Of a stretch of 64,000 nt of DNA, positions 41,208 through 48,510 are shown piece after piece. The stretch lies in contig JADJCM010000002.1 in the NCBI GenBank assembly GCA_016703225.1, positions 744,001 through 808,000 on the forward strand, read 5' to 3'. Below the pieces are notes generated by a model, which searched no databases, was not told the DNA's origin, and saw only the letters and a list, made by a program, of their open reading frames with translations. The translations under genes and the position numbers were made by a program. Every line of letters starts with the position of its first letter. Position 1 is the first letter of the stretch. The DNA comes from Lysobacterales bacterium. GTDB taxonomy: Bacteria; Pseudomonadota; Gammaproteobacteria; Xanthomonadales; Ahniellaceae.

Positions 41208-41714
41208 ATGAGTCTCAATCTGCTCGCCTGGAGTAATCGGTCCGCATTCCTCGCGGCCTTCCTGATCTGCACCGGGCTGATGGGCTATGCCTTCTACGCG
41301 CAGTACGTGCAGGGCCTTGAGCCGTGCATGTTGTGCATGGTGCAACGCGTTTTCGTGTGCGCCGTGGGGCTGACCGCATTGATCGCCGCCCTGCATGCAC
41401 CCAAGGCCTGGGGTTGGCGCGTGTACGGCGCGCTGACTGCGCTGTGGGCTGCGCTTGGCATCTACATCGCGGGACGGCATGTGTACCTGCAGAGTCTGTC
41501 GCCAGAAGAGCTCGATGGCTGCGCCCCGTCGCTGCAGTATGCGCTTGAATACTTTGATGCGTTGAAGGTATTGAAGACCATCTTCATCCGCGACCAGGAC
41601 TGTGGCGTCATCGACTGGACCTTTCTCGGGCTGTCCATGCCGAACTGGGTGCTGTTCTGTTTCATCGCCTTCTTCATTGCGGCGCTCTACTACGGTTTTC
41701 GCCGCGTCCGTTGA
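41208..41714 (+). CDS. dsbB: disulfide bond formation protein DsbB
   Basis: Inner-membrane quinone reductase that reoxidises DsbA. The 168 residues show four helices and the two periplasmic cysteine pairs: Cys40-Cys43 in PCMLC and Cys105/Cys132 in the second loop (DGCAPS and DQDCG). It follows the ribosomal terminator, so it has its own transcription. Its presence implies that secreted cysteine proteins, such as the peptide at 46774, can be oxidised in this organism. Confidence 0.94.
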   Translation: MSLNLLAWSNRSAFLAAFLICTGLMGYAFYAQYVQGLEPCMLCMVQRVFVCAVGLTALIAALHAPKAWGWRVYGALTALWAALGIYIAGRHVYLQSLSPEELDGCAPSLQYALEYFDALKVLKTIFIRDQDCGVIDWTFLGLSMPNWVLFCFIAFFIAALYYGFRRVR

Positions 41715-41742
41715 GTGCGGCTCTGTCAGGACATCACGACGC

Positions 41743-43119
41743 ATGACCACCTGGACCCCCGCGCAGTGGCGCGAACGACCCGCCGCGCAACAGCCGACGT
41801 ATCCGGATGCCGAGCATCTGGAGCGTTGCATGGCGCAACTTCGCCGCTTGCCGCCGCTCGTCACCTCGCTCGAGATCCTGACCCTGAAGCGACACCTGGC
41901 AGAGGCCGCCGAAGGCAGGCGTTTCCTGCTGCAGGGGGGGGATTGCGCCGAGAGTTTCAGTGAGTGTGATTCGACCACGATCACCAATCGCCTCAAGGTG
42001 CTGCTACAGATGAGTGTGGCCTTGGTGCACGGCCTCAAGCTGCCGGTAGTGCGTATCGGCCGCTTCGCCGGTCAGTACGCGAAGCCGCGTTCCACCGATC
42101 TGGAGGAACGCAACGGGGTATCGCTACCGAGCTATCGCGGCGATATCGTCAATGCGCCGGAGTTCAGCGCGCAGGCGCGCATCCCGGACCCGGAGCGCTT
42201 GCTGCGCGCACATGCGCACTCGGCGATGACGATGAATTTCGTGCGCGCGCTGATCGACGGCGGCTTCGCCGACCTGCACCATCCCGAGTACTGGGATCTT
42301 GGCTGGGTCGAGTACTCGCCGCTGCAGCGCGAATATCGGCGCATGGTCGAAGCCATCGGCGAGTCGGTGCGCTTCATGGAGACGCTGGCAGGAGAACCGA
42401 TCGGCAGCTTCACTCGCGTCGATTTTTTTACGTCGCACGAGGCATTGTTGCTGCACTACGAAGAAGCCGTGACGCGCCAGGTGCCGCGCAATCCCGGCTG
42501 GTTCAACCTGTCGACGCATTTTCCGTGGATCGGCATGCGGACCGCGGCACTCGATGGCGCGCATGCGCAGTACTGCCGCGGCATCCAGAATCCGGTCGGG
42601 CTGAAAGTGGGGCCAGGCGTGAGCGCGGATCAGTTGCTGGCGGTGATCGACTTCCTGAACCCGCTCAACGAGCCGGGCAAGCTGACCCTGATCCACCGCA
42701 TGGGCGCGGCCAAGATTGCCGCCGCACTACCGCCACTGCTGGAGGCAGTGCGTCGCGAGGGCAAGAATGTGCTGTGGTGCGCCGACCCGATGCACGGCAA
42801 CACCGAGAGCACGGCGAATGGCTACAAGACGCGCCGCTTCGAGAACATCCGCGACGAGCTTGAGCAGGGCTTCGATATCCATGCTGCCGCCGGAACGCGG
42901 CTTGGCGGCGTGCATCTGGAATTGACCGGCGAAAATGTCACCGAATGCATGGGCGGCGCGCGCGATCTGACCGAAATCGATCTGGAACGCGCCTACAAAT
43001 CCAGCGTCGATCCGCGCCTGAACTACGAGCAGTCGCTGGAATTGGCGATGATGATCGTGCACAAGCGCGGCCGCGTGCAGGAAGATCAGTCGTCACGAGC
43101 GGGACTGGCCGCAACCTGA
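41743..43119 (+). CDS. class II 3-deoxy-D-arabino-heptulosonate 7-phosphate synthase
   Basis: First step of the shikimate pathway: PEP plus erythrose 4-phosphate to DAHP. The 458 residues from ATG 41743 are of the plant/actinobacterial type II family rather than AroG/F/H of enterobacteria. Visible are the metal cysteine in LLQGGDCAESF (63-72, Cys68), GRFAGQYAKPRS, and CADPMHGNTE with the metal histidine. It lies 28 bp after dsbB and ends 10 bp from the convergent carbonic anhydrase gene. No terminator is visible in that gap. Confidence 0.95.
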   Translation: MTTWTPAQWRERPAAQQPTYPDAEHLERCMAQLRRLPPLVTSLEILTLKRHLAEAAEGRRFLLQGGDCAESFSECDSTTITNRLKVLLQMSVALVHGLKLPVVRIGRFAGQYAKPRSTDLEERNGVSLPSYRGDIVNAPEFSAQARIPDPERLLRAHAHSAMTMNFVRALIDGGFADLHHPEYWDLGWVEYSPLQREYRRMVEAIGESVRFMETLAGEPIGSFTRVDFFTSHEALLLHYEEAVTRQVPRNPGWFNLSTHFPWIGMRTAALDGAHAQYCRGIQNPVGLKVGPGVSADQLLAVIDFLNPLNEPGKLTLIHRMGAAKIAAALPPLLEAVRREGKNVLWCADPMHGNTESTANGYKTRRFENIRDELEQGFDIHAAAGTRLGGVHLELTGENVTECMGGARDLTEIDLERAYKSSVDPRLNYEQSLELAMMIVHKRGRVQEDQSSRAGLAAT

Positions 43120-43129
43120 GCCGTTCGGG

Positions 43130-43792
43130 TCAGTAGTCGGAGCGGGCGGCGCCGAGTTGGGCGAGCGCGCGCACGTAGGCGTCGGTCAGCGCGCCATGCT
43201 GCGCCGTGGTGATGCCGAGGTCGCGCAGGCGACCATCGAACAGCGAGTAGACCAGCCCATGCACGGCCAGTTTCTGGCCGCGCTCCCAGGCGTCCTGCAC
43301 CATCGTGGTCTGGCAGATGTTGACCACCTGCTCGATCACGTTGAGTTCGCACAGCCGCGCGTGCTGCATTGCAGCAGTGTCGATCTCCCCGATGACGTCG
43401 CGGTGTTTTTGCAGCACGGCCCCGACATGGCGCAACCAATTGTCGACCAGGCCGAGGCGGACACCGTCGAGCACCGCGCGCACGCCGCCGCAGCCGTAGT
43501 GTCCCACCAGCATGATGTGCTCGACCTGGAGCACGTCGATCGCGAATTGCAGCACCGAGAGGCAATTCAGATCGGCATGCACGACGACGTTGGCGACATT
43601 GCGATGCACGAAAATCTCGCCCGGCAGCAGGCCCAGAATCTGATTCGCCGGAACCCGTGAGTCGGAACAGCCGATCCACAGATAGCGCGGATTCTGCTGC
43701 TGCGACAGCTGCCGGAAGAAATCCGGATCGCCCAGTTTGACCGACTCGGCCCAGTGGCGATTGCGTTCCAGCAAGTCGTCGAGTTCGTCCAT
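43130..43792 (-). CDS. can: beta-class carbonic anhydrase
   Basis: Zinc enzyme that interconverts CO2 and bicarbonate, supplying bicarbonate to carboxylases. The 220 residues contain all zinc ligands and the catalytic pair: Cys42, Asp44 and Arg46 in WIGCSDSRVP, and His98 and Cys101 in GHYGCGGV. Close to Can (YadF) of Escherichia coli in length. It is co-directional with the permease upstream but separated by 85 bp. Confidence 0.95.
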   Translation of the reverse strand: MDELDDLLERNRHWAESVKLGDPDFFRQLSQQQNPRYLWIGCSDSRVPANQILGLLPGEIFVHRNVANVVVHADLNCLSVLQFAIDVLQVEHIMLVGHYGCGGVRAVLDGVRLGLVDNWLRHVGAVLQKHRDVIGEIDTAAMQHARLCELNVIEQVVNICQTTMVQDAWERGQKLAVHGLVYSLFDGRLRDLGITTAQHGALTDAYVRALAQLGAARSDY

Positions 43793-43843
43793 CGTGGCTC
43801 CGCAGCGCGCTTGGTCGTGGCCGGTCCCTGGAGGCGGGCACGG

Positions 43844-43861
43844 GGTGCGGATTGTCGCACC
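43844..43861 (-). other. inverted repeat between the permease gene and can
   Basis: GGTGCG/CGCACC with a 6-nt loop lies 17 bp after the permease stop in the direction of transcription. There is no T tract, so it is at most a weak terminator of the peptide-permease cassette. Confidence 0.35.
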
Positions 43862-43877
43862 TCCGCCAGCCTCGAAG

Positions 43878-46244
43878 TCATTGGCGATCGGCCAGCCAGT
43901 CGCGCAGTCGTTCTTCTCGGACCGCGCGGGCGACGAAGATCATGGCGGCGAGGACGGCGGTCATCGCCGCCGCTGCCGCGCCCGCGAGCGAGAGCCAGGC
44001 GTCGCTGCCGGATGCGTCCAGTTGCCGCAGCGCGAGCCATGCCGAACCCGCAGCCACGGCGGCAAATATGCCTTGGGTCGTGGTGCTCGATGGGACAAAC
44101 AGATGCAGCAGCAGGCGCCGACGCGACGCGCCGAGGGCGGCGCGGATGGCGAGCTGGCGCGCGTGCATGGCGGCGGCGGTCATCACCGTTGCGGCGCAGA
44201 CAGCGATGCCGAGTGCCAGCGCGAGTGTGAGCGCCAGCAACCCGGATTGGCTGAGCATGCGTTCGTCCTGAAGCTGCGTCTCGATCCGGGCGGTGAGCGT
44301 TTGCCAGGGCTGCCACTCGATGTCGTGTGCATGGCGATCGAGCACCGACGCGAGCGCATCACCGCCGTTGCCGGACGATCGGGTGGATGCGATCAACACC
44401 CCCAGGTCACCCAGGCGTTGCAGCGGCATGTAGAGGGTCGGTCGCGGATCGGCACGGACATCATCGAACTGACCGTCGGCGACGCTGCCGCACAGGGTGA
44501 TCGCCGACTCGCCGCCGGGCAGCGACAGCGTCAGCGTCGGCATGGGTTGCCCCGGGTGCAGGTCGAACTTGCGCAGGAAGGCGCGGTTGGCGATGGCTTG
44601 CGTCGGCGCGAATGCGGCAAAGGCACCGCAGTGGCTTTCGGCGCGCAGGCCGATCACATCGAAGTAGTTCGCGGAGACGAAGTTCACCGTGAGGAGCTGC
44701 ACTTCGCCCGTGCCGCCGTCGCGGGCCAGGCTACCCTGGATCAGAGACGGATGTTGCACTGGGCCGGCGTTGGCAGCGGCAATGCCGAGTTGCGCCAGAT
44801 CGGCGAGCAGCGGTGTCGCCGCGCGGCCGTCGGTCATGCGCGAGAGAGCGCTGTCGGATAAGGCGGAGGAGCGCTCTGTGATCGAGAGCCGCTTGGCGTC
44901 GAAGCCGAGATCGCGCTCGCGCAAGTGCTCCAGTTGCAGCACTCCGAGCGCAGAGGCGGCCGCCAGTGCCGCCACCGCGGAAATCGCGAGCACGATCAGC
45001 ATGCGCGCGACAGCCAATGGCGGATGCGCGTACGCGCCGCCTTGGCCCAGTCGCCGCTGCAATCGCTGCGCCGCCAGGGGCGCCAGCGCGAGCAGCAGTA
45101 CAAACACGCCGACGACGAACCAGGAAATGGGCGCACCGGCAATGCCGTCGATGGCGGTCGCGAGCGGCCCCTCGCCGGCGGACCCGGATGCGAAGTGCAC
45201 GAACAGCAGCGCGGTCGCGGTCGATACCAGCGTGCCGGCCACTTGCTGCGCGGAAATGCGCAGGTTGCGCCGCCACCAGTGGCTAGCGCGCTCGCCGAGT
45301 GCGGCGCGGGTGCGGTCCTCAGATTCCCGGTTCGCCAGATCCAGCCAGCGCATCGCGAACGCGAACGCGAGCAACATCGCGCCGAGACCACCGGCAAACA
45401 GCTGCAGGGTGCGGGCCCAACGTGCGTACACGAGGCGGGTGCTGCCCTCCAGTCCGAGTCCGGGCATCGCCAGCAGGCGCAGATCGCGTGCGCTGCCACT
45501 GGCTTGCATGGCCGCATGTAGTCGCGACTGCATCGCCACCACGCCATCCCCGGTCAGCGCGCCGATGAACTCGGTGGGCAACGAGCGCATGAGTTGCCGC
45601 TGCTGTGCCGGCATCATCATTTCCGGCCAGGTGCTCAGCGGAATCCAGACATCGGCTTGGGTCGCTGCCGACGGGCCGGCGAAGTCATCGTCGAACACGC
45701 CGGCGATGGCGAACGTGACGCGTTCGCCAGTCATCGGCGCGACCAGGGTATCGATTTCGACCCGTTGACCGAGTGCGGCGCGTGTGGAACCGAACCAGCG
45801 CAGCGCGAGCGAGCGCCGCACCAGCAGTTCCGGCTGCGCCGGCCGCGGTCCGGCGAGCGAAGCTTCCAGGCTCGGTTGCGCTGGAATGTGCCCTTCCACC
45901 TCAACCCCGAGGCCCTCGAACAGCGGGCCGCCGAAGAAGCCCATGGCGACGCGCTCGCCGCTGCCGTCACCGCGCACGACTTGTCGCTGTGTCGCGATTG
46001 CGGTGACTGCCTGGCTCGGAGCGGGGAACCAGTGTGCGAGCGAGTCGTAACTGATGTGACCACCGTCGCTGAACTCGGAGCCGATGCCGACCGGAACCAG
46101 TGTGACGAAGTCCGCGCGCGGCTGCGTGCCCGGCACACTCGGGTGCGCCGCCAGCCGCGCCAGCGCGAACGCCACCAGCACCCCGGCCAGCGCAACCCCG
46201 GACAGGATTGCCAGAGAACTCGCCAGCAGACGAGTCCGTGGCAT
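43878..46244 (-). CDS. orphan duplicated FtsX/MacB-type ABC permease (ADOP-like)
   Basis: A 788-residue inner-membrane protein made of two similar halves, each one helix, a large periplasmic MacB-type domain and three helices: about eight helices in all (first at roughly 7-30; others near VFVLLLALAPL, LIVLAISAVAALAAASALG and LLALTLALALGIAVCAATV). DARQLAIRAALGASRRRLL-type sequence near the C-terminus (ARQLAIRAALGASRRRLLL) is the FtsX coupling region. No ATPase gene lies nearby, as in the duplicated orphan permeases first described in acidobacteria. The ATG (complement 46242-46244) overlaps the stop of the CAPC gene by one base (TGATG). I infer a role in handling the adjacent small secreted peptide. 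Confidence 0.75.
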   Translation of the reverse strand: MPRTRLLASSLAILSGVALAGVLVAFALARLAAHPSVPGTQPRADFVTLVPVGIGSEFSDGGHISYDSLAHWFPAPSQAVTAIATQRQVVRGDGSGERVAMGFFGGPLFEGLGVEVEGHIPAQPSLEASLAGPRPAQPELLVRRSLALRWFGSTRAALGQRVEIDTLVAPMTGERVTFAIAGVFDDDFAGPSAATQADVWIPLSTWPEMMMPAQQRQLMRSLPTEFIGALTGDGVVAMQSRLHAAMQASGSARDLRLLAMPGLGLEGSTRLVYARWARTLQLFAGGLGAMLLAFAFAMRWLDLANRESEDRTRAALGERASHWWRRNLRISAQQVAGTLVSTATALLFVHFASGSAGEGPLATAIDGIAGAPISWFVVGVFVLLLALAPLAAQRLQRRLGQGGAYAHPPLAVARMLIVLAISAVAALAAASALGVLQLEHLRERDLGFDAKRLSITERSSALSDSALSRMTDGRAATPLLADLAQLGIAAANAGPVQHPSLIQGSLARDGGTGEVQLLTVNFVSANYFDVIGLRAESHCGAFAAFAPTQAIANRAFLRKFDLHPGQPMPTLTLSLPGGESAITLCGSVADGQFDDVRADPRPTLYMPLQRLGDLGVLIASTRSSGNGGDALASVLDRHAHDIEWQPWQTLTARIETQLQDERMLSQSGLLALTLALALGIAVCAATVMTAAAMHARQLAIRAALGASRRRLLLHLFVPSSTTTQGIFAAVAAGSAWLALRQLDASGSDAWLSLAGAAAAAMTAVLAAMIFVARAVREERLRDWLADRQ

Positions 46245-46729
46245 CAGTAGCCGATATCCGCGAGCGCGATCTTCACGTCGAGCTTGCGCTTGCGCAGAAG
46301 CGAGCGAAGGGCCTCGGGCGCGGCCGCGCACGGCGCGCAAGGCTTTGCAAAGGATGGAATGAGTTCGAGCACCACGCGCCTGCCTTTTGCCTGTGCGAAC
46401 GTTGCGGCGTCGATCTTGCGCAGATCGAGCGTATCGGTGCCCTGAATGCACTCAAACTGCAATTCTTCCAGGCGTTCTTGGCTGAAGTAGCCAGCGAAGC
46501 AGCCATCCGCAGCGAATGCGATTGCGGCTGGAAAAGGGATCGCCCCCTCCATGCCTGCAGCCATGGGTGTGCGCGCGTCGATGGTCGCCTTGGGTTCGGT
46601 GGTCGCCTGCATCATTTGACGCAGGACCTTTGGTTTCAGCGAAATGCCGGGGTCGGTTCCGGCTGCAGCAGTGGAGGCCTTGGCGAGTGCCATGCATGAA
46701 ACTAGAAACAGACTGTGGGATCGACTCAT
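46244..46729 (-). CDS. predicted periplasmic protein with CAPC motif, unknown family
   Basis: I do not recognise this 161-residue protein. From the ATG (complement 46727-46729, GGAG seven bases upstream) it has a short hydrophobic N-terminal segment ending near ASTAAAG, probably a signal peptide; LVSC at 9-12 resembles a lipobox but the preceding region is too short. Cysteines are at 77, 94, 131 and 134. The last two form KPCAPC, the spacing of thioredoxin-like active sites, at the end of a hydrophobic strand (RRVVLELIP), followed by a helix and DVKIALADIG, as expected of a thioredoxin-fold fragment. It lies between the cysteine-rich peptide and the permease, so disulfide handling of the peptide is a reasonable guess. 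Confidence 0.6.
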   Translation of the reverse strand: MSRSHSLFLVSCMALAKASTAAAGTDPGISLKPKVLRQMMQATTEPKATIDARTPMAAGMEGAIPFPAAIAFAADGCFAGYFSQERLEELQFECIQGTDTLDLRKIDAATFAQAKGRRVVLELIPSFAKPCAPCAAAPEALRSLLRKRKLDVKIALADIGY

Positions 46730-46746
46730 GAATGGCTCCGAAAAGA

Positions 46747-46768
46747 AGCGGGACCATGAGGTCCCGCT
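46747..46768 (-). terminator. terminator-like attenuator directly after the peptide gene
   Basis: A perfect 9-bp stem AGCGGGACC/GGTCCCGCT with a 4-nt loop begins 5 bp after the peptide stop. In the direction of transcription it runs into TCTTTTC. The next gene starts 18 bp further. A leaky terminator here would give much more peptide mRNA than mRNA for the downstream genes. Confidence 0.7.
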
Positions 46769-46773
46769 ATCGT

Positions 46774-46947
46774 TCAAAATTCAACGTAGCCGCAATTGCC
46801 GATGCGGACAGTATCGCAACACCAGAATCCTACGAGCTGGTGATTGGAGTTGAATCGGCCGACACAAACCTGGGCAGCCAAGGCCGTACCGGCTGACAAG
46901 GCCAATGCGATCGCGACGGTCCACTTGGCGAGATTGTTCTTCTTCAT
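46774..46947 (-). CDS. small secreted cysteine-rich peptide
   Basis: A 57-residue open frame starting MKKNNLAKWT, with GGAGAAG directly upstream as ribosome-binding site. Residues 1-24 are a textbook Sec signal (Lys-Lys, hydrophobic VAIALALSAG, ALA before the cut). The mature part would be about 33 residues with four cysteines: 28, 43, 44 and 51, the middle two adjacent (FWCCDT). It also has two Asn/His-rich turns and ends in an aromatic-acidic Tyr-Val-Glu-Phe. I recognise no family. Coding potential is supported by the ribosome-binding site, signal peptide, following attenuator and operon position. A longer in-frame start at 47040 would overlap the neighbouring gene and place the signal internally. 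Confidence 0.7.
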   Translation of the reverse strand: MKKNNLAKWTVAIALALSAGTALAAQVCVGRFNSNHQLVGFWCCDTVRIGNCGYVEF

Positions 46948-46965
46948 TCTCACTTCTCCTGTTTG

Positions 46966-46985
46966 CTTTGGCCTGATTGCCAAAG
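46966..46985 (-). promoter_or_regulatory. inverted repeat in the peptide mRNA leader
   Basis: CTTTGGC/GCCAAAG with a 6-nt spacer lies 19 bp before the peptide start codon. It could form a 5' hairpin in the mRNA or be a repressor site just downstream of the candidate promoter. Confidence 0.5.
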
Positions 46986-46993
46986 GGCGGCGG

Positions 46994-47021
46994 AGTCTGA
47001 TTAGGGGGGGGGGATTGTCAA
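46994..47021 (-). promoter_or_regulatory. candidate promoter of the peptide cassette with a poly-C spacer
   Basis: Reading the minus strand, a consensus TTGACA (complement 47016-47021) is followed after 16 bp by CAGACT (complement 46994-46999). The spacer contains ten consecutive C (47004-47013). The -10 matches at only three positions. Changes in the tract length would change the spacing. Confidence 0.4.
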
Positions 47022-47041
47022 GCAATGTGGCAAAGACCACA

Positions 47042-47848
47042 TCACAGCGACTGCGTGCGGCCGCCGTCGACGGGGAGGTTGATGCCGTTGATGTAGCTGG
47101 CGGCGGGCGAGGCGAGGAAGGCGATGGCGGCGGCGACTTCTGCGGCTTCGGCGAAGCGTGCGGCCGGGACCGAGGCGAGCATGCCGCTCTCGATCTCGTC
47201 GCGCGACTTGCCAGTGGCGGCGACGCGTTCCGCGATGATCTGTTCCAGGCGCTGTGTGCGCGTGAAACCGGGCAGTACGTTGTTGACGGTGATGCCGTGT
47301 GGCGCGAGTTCGGCGGCCAGCGTCTTGGCCCAGCTCGCGACGGCGCCGCGGATGGTGTTGGACACGCCGAGGTTGCGGATGGGTTCCTTCACCGAGGTCG
47401 AGATGACATTGATGATGCGGCCGTAACCGGCGGCCCTCATGCCGCCGATCGTGGCCTGCACCAGCGCGTGGCTTGCGAGCAGATGGCGACGGAAGGTATC
47501 GACGAACTGGTCGCCACTGGCTTCGATTGCGAGTCCCGGATTGGGGCCGCCGGTGTTGTTGATCAGAATCTGCACCGGGTGCGCCGCGACCATGGCTTCC
47601 ACCGCACTGCGCAGCGCGATGGTGTCGGCGACATCCGCGGCCAACCAGCCATGACGCTGTGTGCCGTGCATCTTCGGCAGCGTGCGGGCCAGCGCATCGA
47701 GCGCATCGCGGTCGCGCGCGAGCACGGTTACGTCCGCACCCAGACCGGCCAAGGCCTCGGCAGCCGCGCGACCAATGCCGCGGGATGCGCCACAAACCAG
47801 CGCGTGCTTGCCGGTGAGATGCAGATTCATCGGTGTCGGATCAGTCAC
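47042..47848 (-). CDS. short-chain dehydrogenase/reductase-like protein with altered catalytic site
   Basis: A Rossmann-fold SDR of 268 residues (GTG at 47848; ATG 47830 gives 262). The cofactor loop GASRGIGRA and INNTGGP are present and the end GINLPVDGGR is typical. The Tyr-x-x-x-Lys pair is absent: the region that should hold it reads LGVSNTIRGAV, with Ser and Arg in its place. This matches the known BKR-like SDR subgroup that lacks a perfect catalytic tetrad. The start overlaps the stop of the 105-residue gene upstream. Substrate unknown. Confidence 0.8.
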   Translation of the reverse strand: MTDPTPMNLHLTGKHALVCGASRGIGRAAAEALAGLGADVTVLARDRDALDALARTLPKMHGTQRHGWLAADVADTIALRSAVEAMVAAHPVQILINNTGGPNPGLAIEASGDQFVDTFRRHLLASHALVQATIGGMRAAGYGRIINVISTSVKEPIRNLGVSNTIRGAVASWAKTLAAELAPHGITVNNVLPGFTRTQRLEQIIAERVAATGKSRDEIESGMLASVPAARFAEAAEVAAAIAFLASPAASYINGINLPVDGGRTQSL

Positions 47849-48158
47849 GCGGAGTCAGTTGCATGGTCATCTGTTCGAGCAGTGACTCATCGTCCGCCTC
47901 GGACGCATCCATGCCGGTATGCGGGGGGGTGACGCTGTCGAGGTCAAAGCCCATCAATTCGGCGTCGTCCTCGTCGATGCCGTCGAAGGCTCGATACTCG
48001 GCGTCGAACAGCGCCGACTTCGCGGCGTCTTCGTCGGGAAAGCGCTCGGTTTCGCCGTTGGCGCTGAAGACCTCGGCGGTGCCGTTGGCGAGTACCGTGA
48101 GTCGTGCCCAGTGCAGTCGGTCGCCGAAGGTGACGAGCCACCATTGTGTTGAGGACAT
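47841..48158 (-). CDS. acidic 105-residue protein of unknown function
   Basis: A small soluble protein beginning MSSTQWWLVTFGDRLHWARL. The first 60 residues look like a compact beta-rich domain (VLANGTAEVFSANGETERFP, then a helix); the rest is strongly acidic (DGIDEDDAELMGFDLDS) and probably disordered. No membrane segment or signal. It lies between two membrane or metabolic genes on the same strand and overlaps the SDR start, so it may be translated with it. I recognise no family. Confidence 0.65.
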   Translation of the reverse strand: MSSTQWWLVTFGDRLHWARLTVLANGTAEVFSANGETERFPDEDAAKSALFDAEYRAFDGIDEDDAELMGFDLDSVTPPHTGMDASEADDESLLEQMTMQLTPRD

Positions 48159-48177
48159 CGGAATTCCTGGTTGCGGA

Positions 48178-48507
48178 TCAGAGGATCAGGGCGGCGAGCA
48201 AGGTCAGCGGCGCCAGTAGCAGAAGGAACAGCACGCACCAGGCGCAGACGTAGGCGCCGAAGGCGAACGCATGTGCGCGCGGGTCGTTCAAATGCCGCGA
48301 CTCGCGTGCTTTCAGGTAAGCATGCAGCCGCTGCGCACGGCCCGCGACGGGCTCGATCAGGTGCAGTGCCACCTTCGGGTGGCGCTCGACCAGCCGCGCC
48401 AGGAGCCGGCGCAGCAGCAGCGCGGCGGCTACCGCGAAGATTGCTGCGAACACCAGGTCGCCGAGCGCGGCAAACAGCAACAGCTGCGAGCGGTCCAGGC
48501 CGGCCAT
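48178..48507 (-). CDS. 109-residue membrane protein of unknown function
   Basis: Two hydrophobic segments (about 9-32 and 85-108) enclose a basic, helical middle (RRLLARLVERHPKVALHLIE and AYLKARESRHLNDPRAHAFA). It starts 3 bp after the asnS stop, so the two genes are probably co-transcribed. No known motif is visible; an inner-membrane hairpin with a cytoplasmic helix pair is the simplest reading. Confidence 0.7.
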   Translation of the reverse strand: MAGLDRSQLLLFAALGDLVFAAIFAVAAALLLRRLLARLVERHPKVALHLIEPVAGRAQRLHAYLKARESRHLNDPRAHAFAFGAYVCAWCVLFLLLLAPLTLLAALIL

Positions 48508-48510
48508 CGC

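Noticed and set aside
46694..46729. Lipobox LVSC making the CAPC protein a lipoprotein
   Set aside because: Only eleven residues precede the cysteine, too short for a lipoprotein signal from the chosen start.
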